Source of the DNA: Desulfosporosinus sp. HMP52
GTDB lineage: Bacteria; Bacillota; Desulfitobacteriia; Desulfitobacteriales; Desulfitobacteriaceae
DNA: 64,000 bases
Assembly: GCF_000765145.1 (NCBI RefSeq)
Contig: NZ_JMGA01000012.1
Coordinates: forward strand, 1 to 64,000
Direction of reading: 5' to 3'
Shown piece after piece: positions 27,531 through 36,920 of this stretch. Made by a program: the position numbers and the translations under genes. Numbering within the stretch: position 1 is the stretch's first letter; each line of letters starts with the position of its first letter. The notes under the pieces were generated by a model, which worked only from the letters and a program-made list of their open reading frames with translations, had not been told where the DNA came from and ran no database searches.

Positions 27531-28175
27531 TTGGGGGGGAGACGGGGATTTGGATCGCGGACTTAGGTCGGGGATTTGGGTCGCGGTCTTTTTTGCTTGA
27601 GAATGCGTTTGAGGTAAGAGTGAATCGTACGTTTCCCCTTTGGGTAAACGGGGGGAGTGTAGCATGGGTGCCGCATGGCCGACGGGAAACGTCCTGTTTC
27701 CCGCCCTGCTTGATGAAAGCGGATTAAAGCCGAGTTTGGCTACGACTCGCGCAAAGGCGTCGCTGCGTGTGATCGCGACCCTCTGAAGCCTAGGGGGAGA
27801 CGGGGATTTAGATCGCGGACTTAGGTCGGGGATTTGGGTCGCGGTCTTTTTTTGTTTGAGAATGCGTTTGAGGTAAGAGTGAATCGTACGTTTCCCCTTT
27901 GGGGAAACGGGGAGAGTGCGGCATGGCCGGCGGGAAAGGCTCTGTTTCCCGCCCTGCTTGATGAAAGCGGATTAAAGCCGAGTTTGGCTACGACTCGCGC
28001 AAAGGCGTCGCTGCGTGTGATCGCGACCCTCTGAAGCCTAGGGGGAGACGGGGATTTGGATCTCGGACTTAGGTCGGGGATTTGGGTCGCGGTCTCTTTC
28101 TGGTTTAAGAATGCTTTTGAGGTAAGAGTGAATCGTTCGTTCCCCTTTGGGGAAACGGTGGAGGCGACATGGTTA
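27531..28175 (+). repeat. Tandem R1 right-half units (copies B and C)
   Basis: Two more right halves follow copy A: the hairpin-2 and right-arm segment recurs near 27670-27790 and 27920-28035. Units of about 245-260 bp also contain a spacer with GTCGGGGATTTGGGTCGCGG and a GTTTCCCCTTTGGGGAAAC hairpin. Left arms are missing. Between 27.33 and 28.30 kb I see no gene; small ORFs in the repeats are by-products. Confidence 0.85.
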
Positions 28176-28305
28176 TTACCGGATTAGCAAATACTGGCTT
28201 CATTTTTACCTATACCCGGTATAATCCGAAAACACTGTACAGAAGGCAAATGGTTCTCTATACTACTAAAGTTAGATAAGAAAGAGCTCATACTTAAAAC
28301 GGGGG

Positions 28306-29223
28306 GTGACAGAGATAAATAGAAAAGCTGAAATCGCAATGATATTAGTTACGATTTTATGGGGTGCTAACTTTGTATCAGGAAAGCTAATTTTAGGCAT
28401 TACTACTCCGCTATACTATTGCAGTATTAGATTTATCGGTGCAACAATTCTTCTGGGTCTTGTTTATCATGATCGTTTCAAAAAACTGGATAAGCCTACT
28501 TTAAAAGCCGGATTAATGATAGGGGTAGCACTTGGTATAGGTTACATTTTACAAACGGTTGGGTTAAATTACACAACAGCTTCTAAGGCAGGATTTCTTA
28601 CAGGTCTTTTTGTTGTTCTAGTGCCACTTATTGAGTGTATTATAAAAAGATCTATGCCTCGTGTTAATGAACTATTTGGGGTTATGATAGCGACAATAGG
28701 GCTTGGAATATTAAGTTTAAATGGTAGCTTTGGCATTGGGTTCGGCGATGCAATGATATTTTTAAGTACGGTATCCTTCTCTTTTAGTATCATCTTAATA
28801 AGTCGTTTTGCTAGAGACCACGATCCTGTTGTATTAACGGTTATACAGATTGGAGTTACTGCAGTTTTATCGCTTATTTTTTCCTTAATACTGGAGCCGA
28901 CTATTTCGCTGGAAGTATTTGATGCTAATCTTATTCTATTACTTCTATTTGCTATTCTTTTTGGAACAGCCATCAATACGGTTGTACAAAATTGGGCTCA
29001 GAGCAAGATAAATGCCACAAGCGCATCTCTAATTTTGATTATAGAGCCGGCCTTTGCAGGGATATTTGGCTATTTATTGTTACATGATCCTATGGGAATC
29101 AAAGAGCTGTCGGGTAGTATTATGATAATAGCAGGCATGCTGATAACATTGATATTCGCTCCAAAAGAATCGTCTCAAAAGACTATAAAAACTGATGAAA
29201 AAGTTGTGGTTAATAAGATTTAG
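28306..29223 (+). CDS. DMT-family (EamA) transporter
   Basis: 305-residue, ten-helix drug/metabolite transporter with two EamA halves; the VTILWGANFVSGKLIL motif marks the first and the AFAGIFGYLLLHDPMG segment the second. It resembles the protein at 9.2 kb but has AT-rich codon use. GTG 28306 sits in a GGGGGGTGA run without a well-spaced ribosome-binding site, so the start is uncertain; ATG 28339 is another option. It is flanked on both sides by R1-derived repeats. Substrate unknown. Confidence 0.83.
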   Translation: MTEINRKAEIAMILVTILWGANFVSGKLILGITTPLYYCSIRFIGATILLGLVYHDRFKKLDKPTLKAGLMIGVALGIGYILQTVGLNYTTASKAGFLTGLFVVLVPLIECIIKRSMPRVNELFGVMIATIGLGILSLNGSFGIGFGDAMIFLSTVSFSFSIILISRFARDHDPVVLTVIQIGVTAVLSLIFSLILEPTISLEVFDANLILLLLFAILFGTAINTVVQNWAQSKINATSASLILIIEPAFAGIFGYLLLHDPMGIKELSGSIMIIAGMLITLIFAPKESSQKTIKTDEKVVVNKI

Positions 29224-29254
29224 GGGGTAGCACTAGTTGCTGCCTCTTTTTTGT

Positions 29255-29480
29255 ACCTGTGGCGGGATAGCTAAGACTTGCGTCAAGGCGTTGCTGGGTG
29301 TGATTGCGACAGCTGTGATTTGGGACCAAAGAATGAATCATTCATTCTCTCTTTGGGGAAACTGTGCTGAGTATGCAAGCCAGACATTCAGACTAACATT
29401 GCCCCCACAGACCAGAGCTTAGGGGTATTAATTAGTGAATACTTTAGTGAATTTCACAGTAAAAGCGAGTAAAATGGTGA
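29255..29480 (+). repeat. Degenerate repeat remnants before aspA
   Basis: 29270-29360 resembles a decayed R1 right-half unit (TTGCGTCAAGGCGTTGCTGGGTG... CTTTGGGGAAAC). 29402-29480 resembles the left part of the palindrome at 32.83 kb (CACAGACCAGA... CTTTAGTGAA... AAGCGA). The gap 29224-29535 otherwise holds only the aspA ribosome-binding site. Confidence 0.55.
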
Positions 29481-29535
29481 TGGGACCTATTGTAGGTTGG
29501 CGCTATTCATGTGAATGAGATAGGAGATATGAGAT

Positions 29536-30939
29536 ATGCGGCAAGAAAAGGATTTGATTGGAGTTCATGATGTCCCGGATGACGTGTATTATGGTATTCA
29601 AACACTCCGAGCTAAGGAGAACTTTCCTATTACCGGGTATCACCCTCATCGAGAATTAATTCGGGCTATCGGTATGGTTAAAGGTGCGGCGGCGGAAGCA
29701 AATATGCATATTGGTGCTTTAAATCCTACAATTGGCAATGCTATAATCGCAGCATCCAAGGAATTGGTGGGGGGCAGGCTACAAGATCAGTTTGTGGTAG
29801 ATGTGATTCAGGGGGGAGCGGGTACGTCTTTTAATATGAATGCTAATGAAGTCATTGCGAATCGCGCTATTGAAATTATTGGCGGTCAAAAGGGTGAGTA
29901 TTTTAGAGTCCACCCTAACACTCATGCGAATATGGCCCAAAGTACGAATGATGTTTTTCCCACCACAATCCGCATCGCTTGTTTGAATGTAGCTCATGAT
30001 CTGCTTACTGTCTTGGACGAATTGCGTCAGACGTTTGAAGATAAGGCTCAAGAATTTGATGGCGTCATTAAGATGGGAAGAACCCATCTCCAAGATGCAG
30101 TTCCTATTCGTTTAGGCCAAGAGTTTGGGGCGTATTCTCATATGTTGGGCAGAGACCTTGAGCGAATTAAAGCTGCCATTAAATCTTTGGAAGTTATAAA
30201 CATGGGAGCCACTGCTGTTGGCACCGGCTTAAATGCGGATCTTCGATATATTGAAAAGGTGACAGAACTGATGCAAGAATGGACGGGTTTACCTTTGCGG
30301 CTTGCCGAAGATCTGGTGGATGCTACTCAAAATACTGATGCATTCATGGAAGTTTCAGGTTCTCTAAGGACTTTGGCTGTCAACCTTTCTAAAATTGCCA
30401 ATGACCTGCGCCTCATGGCCTCCGGCCCTCGAACCGGGTTTAATGAGCTAAATCTTCCGCCCATGCAGCCTGGCTCATCCATCATGCCGGGGAAGGTTAA
30501 CCCGGTAATTGCTGAAGTAGTTAATCAAGTCGCCTTTCAGGTTCAAGGGAATGACTTCACCATCGGCTTGGCCTGTGGTGCCGGGCAACTTGAACTTAAT
30601 GTTATGGAACCTGTCGTCGTCTTCAATCTCCTCCAATCCTTAGACATTCTGCGTAATGTGATCAGGGTCTTCCGTGATCGCTGCATCTCAGGAATTACAG
30701 CCAATGAAGAACGCTGCCGAGTGATGGTGGAAAACAGTGTGGGCTTAGTGACGGCAATTAATCCTCATGTCGGCTATGAAGTTGCTTCGACCATCGCCAA
30801 AGAAGCCATTCTTTACGGACGGCCGGTTGCAGAGCTTGTTCTGGAAAAAGGTATTTTGACGAAAGAGGAACTTGATCTGATCTTAAACCCCTATGAGATG
30901 ACCAGGCCGGGAATTGCCGGGGTGGAGTTGTTGAAGTAA
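29536..30939 (+). CDS. aspA: Aspartate ammonia-lyase (class II fumarase family)
   Basis: 467-residue lyase that deaminates aspartate to fumarate and ammonium. The family signature GSSIMPGKVNPVIAE is near residue 315, with the substrate-binding NGMSTND-type region here AQSTNDVFPT and the TGRTH-type region MGRTHLQDAVP. Overall sequence is closer to aspartase than to fumarase C, but the two are hard to tell apart by eye. ATG 29536 follows AGGAGAT with 7-nt spacing. The R1 copy D begins immediately after the stop codon. Fumarate formed could feed anaerobic respiration (inference). Confidence 0.87.
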   Translation: MRQEKDLIGVHDVPDDVYYGIQTLRAKENFPITGYHPHRELIRAIGMVKGAAAEANMHIGALNPTIGNAIIAASKELVGGRLQDQFVVDVIQGGAGTSFNMNANEVIANRAIEIIGGQKGEYFRVHPNTHANMAQSTNDVFPTTIRIACLNVAHDLLTVLDELRQTFEDKAQEFDGVIKMGRTHLQDAVPIRLGQEFGAYSHMLGRDLERIKAAIKSLEVINMGATAVGTGLNADLRYIEKVTELMQEWTGLPLRLAEDLVDATQNTDAFMEVSGSLRTLAVNLSKIANDLRLMASGPRTGFNELNLPPMQPGSSIMPGKVNPVIAEVVNQVAFQVQGNDFTIGLACGAGQLELNVMEPVVVFNLLQSLDILRNVIRVFRDRCISGITANEERCRVMVENSVGLVTAINPHVGYEVASTIAKEAILYGRPVAELVLEKGILTKEELDLILNPYEMTRPGIAGVELLK

Positions 30940-30940
30940 A

Positions 30941-31166
30941 GGGGAGGGGTCGCGTCACACTTGCTCTGCCATGCGGTCGTCGTGCCAAACTAGGGCTTTA
31001 ATCCGTTATGGATGAGAGCAGGGTCCCCGGCCAAAGCGACGTCCCTGTCGCATGGCCGGCGGGAAACGTCCTGTTTCCCGCCCTGCTTGATGAAAGCGGA
31101 TTAAAGCCGAGTTTGGCTACGACTCGCGCAAAGGCGTCGCTGCGTGTGATCGCGACCCTCTGAAGC
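30941..31166 (+). repeat. R1 palindromic element, copy D (simple form)
   Basis: Begins with GGGGAGGGGTCGCG directly after the aspA stop. The left arm runs to CTTTAATCCG near 31005; the right arm starts at CGGATTAAAG near 31095 and ends at CGCGACC near 31158. Hairpin 2 is GGCGGGAAAC-GTCCT-GTTTCCCGCC, identical to copy A. Confidence 0.88.
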
Positions 31167-31600
31167 CTGGGGGGAGACGGGGATTTGGGATCGCGGACTT
31201 TGGTCGGGGATTTGGGTCGCGGCCTTCCTGGCTTTAGAGTGCGTTTGTGGTAAGGGTGAATCGTACGTTTCCCCTTTGGGGAAACGGGGGGAGTGCCGCA
31301 TGGCCGGCGGGAACGTCCTGTTTCCCGCCCTGCTTGATGAAAGCGGATTAAAGCCGAGTTTGGCTACGACTCGCGCAAAGGCGTCGTTGCGTGTGATCGC
31401 GACCCTCTGAAGCTTGGGTGATACGGGGGTTGGGGATCGCGGACTCTGGTCGGGGATTTGGGTCGCGTCTTCTTCTGGATTGAGAATGCTTTTGAGGTAA
31501 GAGTGAATCGTTCGTTCCCCCTTCGGGGAAACGGTGGGGGTGCGTCAGGTACACTGACTCGGCTCTGCGCTCGTCGTGCGCCCCATGAACTAGTCATATC
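31167..31600 (+). repeat. Tandem R1 right-half unit (copy E) and end fragment
   Basis: A second right half follows copy D near 31295-31412 after the same spacer type, and a further spacer with the GTTCCCCCTTCGGGGAAAC hairpin follows. At about 31540-31590 a fragment resembles an R1 left end (GGTACACTGACTCGG... CTCGTCGTGC). No gene between 30.94 and 31.66 kb. Confidence 0.8.
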
Positions 31601-31662
31601 CTGTTCCGTCATCCGCCAACTATTGATGCCAAGGATTTTGAAACTTATGTAACTTACGTAAC

Positions 31663-32161
31663 TTATCTATAATCAACCAAATGATTTTTTAGATTATTAA
31701 CCTCATGGATTGAATCTATGTCCTGAGAGTTTAGAGTCATAGTCTTATTTTTATAATGCACACTAAAATTACTAAGTGCTACCTTTTGATCTTTAAGGCT
31801 CTTTAATAAGCAATATGCCTTTTCAATTTCGTTCAATGCATTTTCATCAGTGACTTCGACATTAGCAGAGGAGATCCCGAGCATCTTCAATATCTTTCGT
31901 TCTGTAATTTTGCCCGACATAAAAACTTATGTCGGGTTTATTTATGTCATTAGACTCTGCATCATAAAGTCCTCCATGTATAAAAGTATAAGATATCTTC
32001 TGAATAGCAAACTCTTTCTTATACTTATCCTTCAGGTACTCTTGGAATTTGATTTTATATTCTAGATATCCCCAAGGGGTTCCTAAGAAGAAAAAACTAA
32101 TACTTAAGAAGATACCTATTATAATAAAAATAAGGGTTTTTGATATTTTGGGTAATACCAT
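31663..32161 (-). pseudogene. Probable frameshifted membrane-anchored protein
   Basis: Two overlapping minus-strand frames look like one broken gene. The upstream part (32161-31862, 99 residues) has an N-terminal helix (about residues 9-28) and a hydrophilic region ending PDISFYVGQN. The downstream part (31920-31663, 85 residues) starts MSGKITERK without a ribosome-binding site and is hydrophilic. They overlap by 59 nt. Deleting one T from a five-T run near 31925-31929 would join them as PDISF-MSGKITE and give about 165 residues. The junction lies in a CCCGACATAA/TTATGTCGGG hairpin. Family unknown; it has some resemblance to small YfjL-like proteins. Could be a sequencing error. Confidence 0.5.
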
Positions 32162-32347
32162 GTTTCACTCTCCTTGCTTTCACTAACCCCTAAATATCAA
32201 CGAAAGAATCATCCACTGTCTTAAACAACTTCAAATTAAGACACGCGAAAGGGATCGAAAAGGTCTATAATTGCATATTCCTCTTCTTAGTCGTTGTTTT
32301 AATAATTGTTTATTGATGATAAGATAGGTCGGAAGAGGTGGGATATA

Positions 32348-32704
32348 ATGTATTTAGAGGAAAGTATTAGGTTTGACAATTTGAATACTATAAAAACTAT
32401 ATTTATGATAGCGACTATCTTTTTATTAGCTGCAGTAGTTCAAAAACTAATACCAAGGTTTTCATTTTCCTATAGCATTAATAGTAAGCCATCTTATCTT
32501 AAGGCCAAATTGATTGCTAAGTTAGTTACATCAGCTACCATATATTTGGAGGGCCTGTATTTTTATTTTTTCACGGATCTTTCGATAAGATCAAGGTACA
32601 GCATGTTAGGCTTAGCCCTTTCTTATATCATATATCATCCGTATAAATGGGGATTCGCAAAGATTTTTGAAATTAGGGACAAAAATGAAACAAATACCCC
32701 ATAA
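32348..32704 (+). CDS. Small membrane protein of unknown function
   Basis: 118-residue protein with about three hydrophobic segments (near residues 15-33, 55-75 and 83-98) and a charged C-terminus (FEIRDKNETNTP). ATG 32348 follows GGAAGAGGTGGG; the frame is open upstream to 32306, but without a ribosome-binding site. It is AT rich. It is divergent from the broken gene upstream. No family recognised. Confidence 0.5.
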   Translation: MYLEESIRFDNLNTIKTIFMIATIFLLAAVVQKLIPRFSFSYSINSKPSYLKAKLIAKLVTSATIYLEGLYFYFFTDLSIRSRYSMLGLALSYIIYHPYKWGFAKIFEIRDKNETNTP

Positions 32705-32825
32705 TCAAGCCCCAAGAACCCCTCTCTGGCTGAGAAGAACCGCCCTTCCTTGGCTTAAAACTAACCGCCCCAGTAAATGCCCCCCTGACCTACTCCGCCA
32801 CGCCCTAATGTCCATCCTCAGCCCC

Positions 32826-33050
32826 CACAGACCAGAAATTAAGGAGCCAATTGCCAAGAGAACACTTTAGTGAAGTTTGCGGTAAAGCGAATGGCGATGC
32901 TGAAGGGCTAATTGAGCCCGGGTTCACATCTTGCGCTGCCCAGAAGTTGGCGCAATTCCTTCAGCATCCAAAGAGCGAGGAAACGCAAGGAGTGTGAACG
33001 GGCAATTGGCTCCTTACTTTCACGAAAGCCCGAAATCCAGCCCCAAGAAC
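32826..33050 (+). repeat. R3 palindromic element
   Basis: AAGGAGCCAATTGCC (about 32842-32856) is the exact reverse complement of GGCAATTGGCTCCTT (about 33001-33015). Inside, GATGCTGAAGG pairs with CCTTCAGCATC, and GGTTCACA has a partner near TGTGAAC. The left part resembles 29402-29480. The whole 32.7-33.24 kb gap has no credible gene; its flanks repeat CCCCAAGAACC-type phrases. Confidence 0.7.
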
Positions 33051-33242
33051 CGTTTCCCTGACTTAAAAGAACCGCCCTCCTTTGCCTCAGAAGCAACCGC
33101 CAAATTACGAAACTAAAACCAAATGAAGAACCGTGTCGAACTTGCTTAGTACTTGTTAAGATGCTACACTTATATGAGGCTATGAGAAGATAAACTAGAT
33201 TAATTATGCAGACTTGCTACGTAACGGAGGGGGAAGAAAATA

Positions 33243-33506
33243 ATGGCAGTTGGACGAAATTCCTCAGGGACTGGTAGAGCCCTTTTGCTGATCATGATTG
33301 GGGCGGCCCTGGGAACTTTGGTTGGGTTTGGCCTGGATAAATACGGGCTTTTTGCTCCGTTTTTACGGCCTGCTGTCATTGACATACCTTCACACACCTA
33401 CGTAGATTTCTTTTTTCTCTCGCTTTCCTTTGGCTGTCGCATAAGTATTACCATTGCAACACTCTTAGGGGCTATGGGAGGGTATATCCTATCAAGGAAG
33501 GTGTAA
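33243..33506 (+). CDS. DUF4321-type small membrane protein
   Basis: 87-residue protein with two hydrophobic segments (about residues 14-32 and 53-83) and a Gly-rich first helix (LLIMIGAALGTLVGFGLD). Proteins of this size and pattern, DUF4321, are found just upstream of maf in Peptococcaceae-like genomes. ATG 33243 follows GGAGGGGGAAG. The gap to maf is 5 nt, so they are likely co-transcribed. Function unknown. Confidence 0.75.
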   Translation: MAVGRNSSGTGRALLLIMIGAALGTLVGFGLDKYGLFAPFLRPAVIDIPSHTYVDFFFLSLSFGCRISITIATLLGAMGGYILSRKV

Positions 33507-33511
33507 CATGC

Positions 33512-34168
33512 ATGCTCGTACTTGCTTCTTCATCTCCACGAAGATCTTTATTGCTTCGCCAGGGAGGATACGTTTTTGAAACGGTTCAGGCTTCTGTCTC
33601 AGAAGATCTGGAAGAGGGGATTTCTCCGTTTATAGGGGCTAAGCTCCTAGCTGAACGCAAGGCTAAAGCGGGTTTAACCAATTGGCTGGAGCTTGGAGGG
33701 GACAAGCAGGATGTGATACTGGGCGCAGATACAATGGTAGTTCTCGATTCCTGTATTTTAGGTAAACCCGGCTCTTCCCTGGAAGCAGAGGAAATGCTCT
33801 TAAGATTGAGTGGTCGTACTCATGCTGTTCTAACCGGCGTAGCCTTAATCTCCGGAGCCGGAAAACTTGTTTCTGATGTGATTGAAACTGTCGTAAATTT
33901 TCGCCCGCTTGGTGTGGATGAAATAAAAGCATACATAGCCGGTGGAGAACCGATGGACAAGGCAGGCTCTTATGGAATTCAGGGAGAAGCCGGGAAGTTT
34001 GTAACTTCCATAGAAGGTTCCCTGACAAACGTCATTGGCTTACCCATGGAATATCTCTCGGAACAACTTAAGACGTGGGGGATTGAGCAGACAAACATCA
34101 CCTCACGCGAGGTGGATGATGGATTATCGGCGTTTGAAGGACTTACCGGTGGAGCTTTTACCCCGTGA
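33512..34168 (+). CDS. maf: Maf-like nucleoside triphosphate pyrophosphatase
   Basis: Hydrolyses dTTP/UTP or modified nucleotides; overproduction blocks septation in B. subtilis. The N-terminal LASSSPRRSLLLRQGG motif and the middle ADTMVVLD and KPGSSLEAEEML motifs are diagnostic, with the DKAGSYGIQG segment in the C-terminal half. ATG 33512 follows AAGGAAGGTG. 218 residues includes a short extra C-terminal tail that overlaps radC. maf-radC-mreB is the standard order. Confidence 0.93.
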   Translation: MLVLASSSPRRSLLLRQGGYVFETVQASVSEDLEEGISPFIGAKLLAERKAKAGLTNWLELGGDKQDVILGADTMVVLDSCILGKPGSSLEAEEMLLRLSGRTHAVLTGVALISGAGKLVSDVIETVVNFRPLGVDEIKAYIAGGEPMDKAGSYGIQGEAGKFVTSIEGSLTNVIGLPMEYLSEQLKTWGIEQTNITSREVDDGLSAFEGLTGGAFTP

Positions 34169-34802
34169 ACGACTTTGTCAGTTAGGGCCTGAGGCCTTAT
34201 CAAATCATGAAGTTCTGGCTATTCTCTTACGGACAGGTGTTAAGGGTGAAAATGTTTTAACCTTAGCAGAACGAATCTTGGCCAGTGTTGGTGGACTTTC
34301 GGGTTTGCGAAAACTCACGGTTCATGAGTTAGCTCAAATTCATGGCTTAGGACGGGCGAAATCCGCAGAAGTAAAGGCGGCCCTGGAATTAGGGCGTCGT
34401 TCTGTTTCAGTGGATCCACTGTCCAGACCGGTGGTCAACTCTCCTCAAGATGTCGCTCATATTGTTATGGAAGAAATGAGGTACCTTGATCGTGAACATT
34501 TTCGGGTAGTATCCCTCTCAACCAAAAATCATGTGTTGGGGATCAGCCCGGTTTCAATAGGATCGCTTAATTCATCCCTGGTGCATCCGAGGGAATGTTT
34601 CAAAGAGGCAATACGGCGCAACTCTAACGCCATTATTTTATTGCACAATCATCCCAGTGGAGATCCGACCCCTAGTCAAGAAGATATTGAAGTAACCCGA
34701 CGCTTGGCAGATGGGGGAAAGATACTTGGAATTGAAGTGTTAGATCACGTGATTATAGGGGATAATCGCTATATTAGCTTAAAAGAACGTGGAATACTAT
34801 AG
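34119..34802 (+). CDS. radC: RadC family protein (JAB/MPN domain)
   Basis: 227-residue protein with an N-terminal UPF0758 helix-hairpin-helix region (GLSGLRKLTVHELAQIHGLG) and a C-terminal JAMM metal-binding domain, HNHPSGDPTPSQED, with an upstream E. The historical link to DNA repair is not supported; molecular role unknown. The start at ATG 34119 fits the family length; the frame runs upstream to 34035. It overlaps the end of maf by 50 nt. Confidence 0.9.
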   Translation: MDYRRLKDLPVELLPRERLCQLGPEALSNHEVLAILLRTGVKGENVLTLAERILASVGGLSGLRKLTVHELAQIHGLGRAKSAEVKAALELGRRSVSVDPLSRPVVNSPQDVAHIVMEEMRYLDREHFRVVSLSTKNHVLGISPVSIGSLNSSLVHPRECFKEAIRRNSNAIILLHNHPSGDPTPSQEDIEVTRRLADGGKILGIEVLDHVIIGDNRYISLKERGIL

Positions 34803-35013
34803 TGTGGCTCGTGGTTCGCTGATCTTCGCGGTAGGATCGCTGAATCTCATTCTGCGAATTGAAAAATGAATTGAAACCTGTTGGCTTAGTTACTTTGCTA
34901 CTTAGCTAAAAGTTATTGCGGCCTTTGTTCAATACAATCTGCAAACTACGAACAACGATTTACTAACCACGCGTAACAAATATCGAACCACAAATTTGGA
35001 GGGAGATAACACC

Positions 35014-36033
35014 ATGTTTAATTTTTTTAGCAAGGATTTAGGTATAGATTTAGGAACCGCGAATACAGTGGTTCATGCCAAGGGAAGAGGGATTGTCGTA
35101 CGGGAACCCTCAGTAGTGGCTATGGACATAACCACGAAGACCCCCATGGCGGTGGGAGACAGTGCGAAGGAAATGATTGGCCGGACACCCAGCAACATCG
35201 TGGCAATTCGCCCCTTAAAAGATGGAGTTATCTCGGATTTTAACGTAACTCAGAAAATGCTCAAGTATTTTATCAGCAGAGCTTTAGGGACGGAGCATCC
35301 CTTTATTCGCCCCCGGGTGGTTATCTGCGTACCCTCGGGAGTTACTCCCGTGGAAGAACGGGCTGTCAAAGAAGCGGCTATGGCTGCGGGTGCCAAAGAT
35401 CCCATTATCTTAGAAGAGCCTATGGCAGCGGCGATTGGCGCAGGACTCCCGGTCAGTGAACCCACAGGAAATATGATTGTGGATATTGGCGGGGGGACAA
35501 CAGAAGTTGCCGTAATTTCCTTAGGGGGAATTGTAACCAGTCGTTCAATTCGCGTAGCGGGGGATGAGATGGATGATGCCATCATTGCCCACATAAAACG
35601 ACGCTATAATTTAATGGTGGGTTATCGGACTGCTGAGACCCTTAAATTTGAAATCGGTTATGCATATAAAGCGGAAAAAGGAATGTACACTGTCCGGGGA
35701 CGGGATTTGCTGACAGGACTTCCGAAAACCATTGAAGTAACCTCGGAAGAAATCCAGGAAGCTCTGCAGGAGCCTGTCATGGCAATCGTAGATGCAGTAA
35801 AATCCTGTTTAGAAAAGACTCCACCAGAATTATCATCCGACATAATGGATCGGGGCATAATGATGGCAGGCGGTGGGTCATTATTACGTAATCTCGATCG
35901 ACTAATCTCAGAAGAAACGGGTATTGCTGTCCACATAGCGGAGGATCCTTTGTCCTGTGTCGCTATTGGCACAGGTAATGTCTTAGAACATGCAGAAATC
36001 CTTCGTAGAATCGCCGCCTCGCAAAAGAGCTAA
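35014..36033 (+). CDS. mreB: Rod-shape protein MreB
   Basis: Actin-like filament protein that guides cylindrical wall synthesis at the membrane. The N-terminus [14 protein letters not shown] is the phosphate-1 motif; [13 protein letters not shown] is phosphate 2, and the adenosine motif is near [13 protein letters not shown] 35014 follows GGAGGGAGAT; an in-frame ATG at 34996 has no ribosome-binding site. 339 residues is normal. It leads the mreBCD operon, with a 18-nt gap to mreC. Confidence 0.96.
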   Translation: MFNFFSKDLGIDLGTANTVVHAKGRGIVVREPSVVAMDITTKTPMAVGDSAKEMIGRTPSNIVAIRPLKDGVISDFNVTQKMLKYFISRALGTEHPFIRPRVVICVPSGVTPVEERAVKEAAMAAGAKDPIILEEPMAAAIGAGLPVSEPTGNMIVDIGGGTTEVAVISLGGIVTSRSIRVAGDEMDDAIIAHIKRRYNLMVGYRTAETLKFEIGYAYKAEKGMYTVRGRDLLTGLPKTIEVTSEEIQEALQEPVMAIVDAVKSCLEKTPPELSSDIMDRGIMMAGGGSLLRNLDRLISEETGIAVHIAEDPLSCVAIGTGNVLEHAEILRRIAASQKS

Positions 36034-36051
36034 AAAGAGCGGGGAGGAATT

Positions 36052-36918
36052 ATGGTGAGGAAAAGAGTAAATGTAACGGGAATTGCGGTTCTCGTTTTCT
36101 TTCTCTTGTTGGGGGTATTAATAGCGATTCGCTTTACAGGGCTGGGGAGCAACTTCCCTAATCCTGTTGGGGGAATTATGCAGCGGGTGTTAAGTCCCTT
36201 AGAATACCCTATTCTTCAAATAGGGAATGCAATAAGAGATAATACCAGGGCAATCTGGGACTTTGAGGAAGTGGCCAAAGAAAATGAGGAACTCCTTAAG
36301 AAAGTTGACCAGTTGACCGGAGATAACCTTAAGCTGAAAACAGAAATCTTGGCCGGAATGCGTTATAACGAGCTGGACCAAGGTCAATTTCGCAGTCCGA
36401 CCCTGGATAAATTTGAAAAGGTCGGAGCCAGTGTTATTAACCGTAATCCGACAACTTGGTATCGTACTTTAACCTTAAATCGTGGCACTCAAGATGGGGT
36501 GGCCATTAATTGCCCGGTTATTGGGGATCTGGGGATTGTGGGGAAGATCGTGTCCGTTACCCCAACCACCTCGGAAGTCTTATTGATCCTCGACGGGGAA
36601 GGGCAAGTCAGCGCCAAGGTAGGAGGCAGCACCGGTACCGGTACCTTTGGAATCGTACAAGGGAACTATACACGAGGCTCTCGCCTGACTTCGGAAGGCA
36701 ATCTGCAAATGCTTTTCCGCAGAGATGATAGTGTTAACATTGGAGACTTAGTACTAACATCCGGGCTGGGAGGGGTTTACCCTAAAGACGTTCCCGTGGG
36801 GCAGGTTAAGGAAATCCAATTAGATCCTTCAGGCTTATTGAAGACAGCCTATATTCAACCACTGGTCAATTTTGACTCTCTTGAAGAGGTTTATATCGTA
36901 AAAATGGTTGGTGAATAA
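36052..36918 (+). CDS. mreC: Rod-shape protein MreC
   Basis: Bitopic membrane protein that scaffolds the elongasome. One N-terminal helix (about residues 8-28), a coiled coil (about 70-105), then two beta-domains with the conserved NRNPTTWYRTLTLNRG segment and the later GDLVLTSGLGGVYPKDVPVG motif. ATG 36052 follows GGGGAGGAAT. 288 residues is normal. It is 18 nt after mreB and 2 nt before mreD. Confidence 0.95.
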   Translation: MVRKRVNVTGIAVLVFFLLLGVLIAIRFTGLGSNFPNPVGGIMQRVLSPLEYPILQIGNAIRDNTRAIWDFEEVAKENEELLKKVDQLTGDNLKLKTEILAGMRYNELDQGQFRSPTLDKFEKVGASVINRNPTTWYRTLTLNRGTQDGVAINCPVIGDLGIVGKIVSVTPTTSEVLLILDGEGQVSAKVGGSTGTGTFGIVQGNYTRGSRLTSEGNLQMLFRRDDSVNIGDLVLTSGLGGVYPKDVPVGQVKEIQLDPSGLLKTAYIQPLVNFDSLEEVYIVKMVGE

Positions 36919-36920
36919 TA

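Noticed and set aside
27834-28034. Short ORFs inside the R1 tandem units (also near 27465-27665, 31101-31301, 31348-31612)
   Set aside because: They follow the repeat unit, have no ribosome-binding sites, and translate to low-complexity, Arg/Pro/Ser-rich sequence on both strands.
27420-28175. Possible CRISPR-like regular repeat array
   Set aside because: Units are about 250 bp and contiguous, without short unique spacers, and no cas gene is near.
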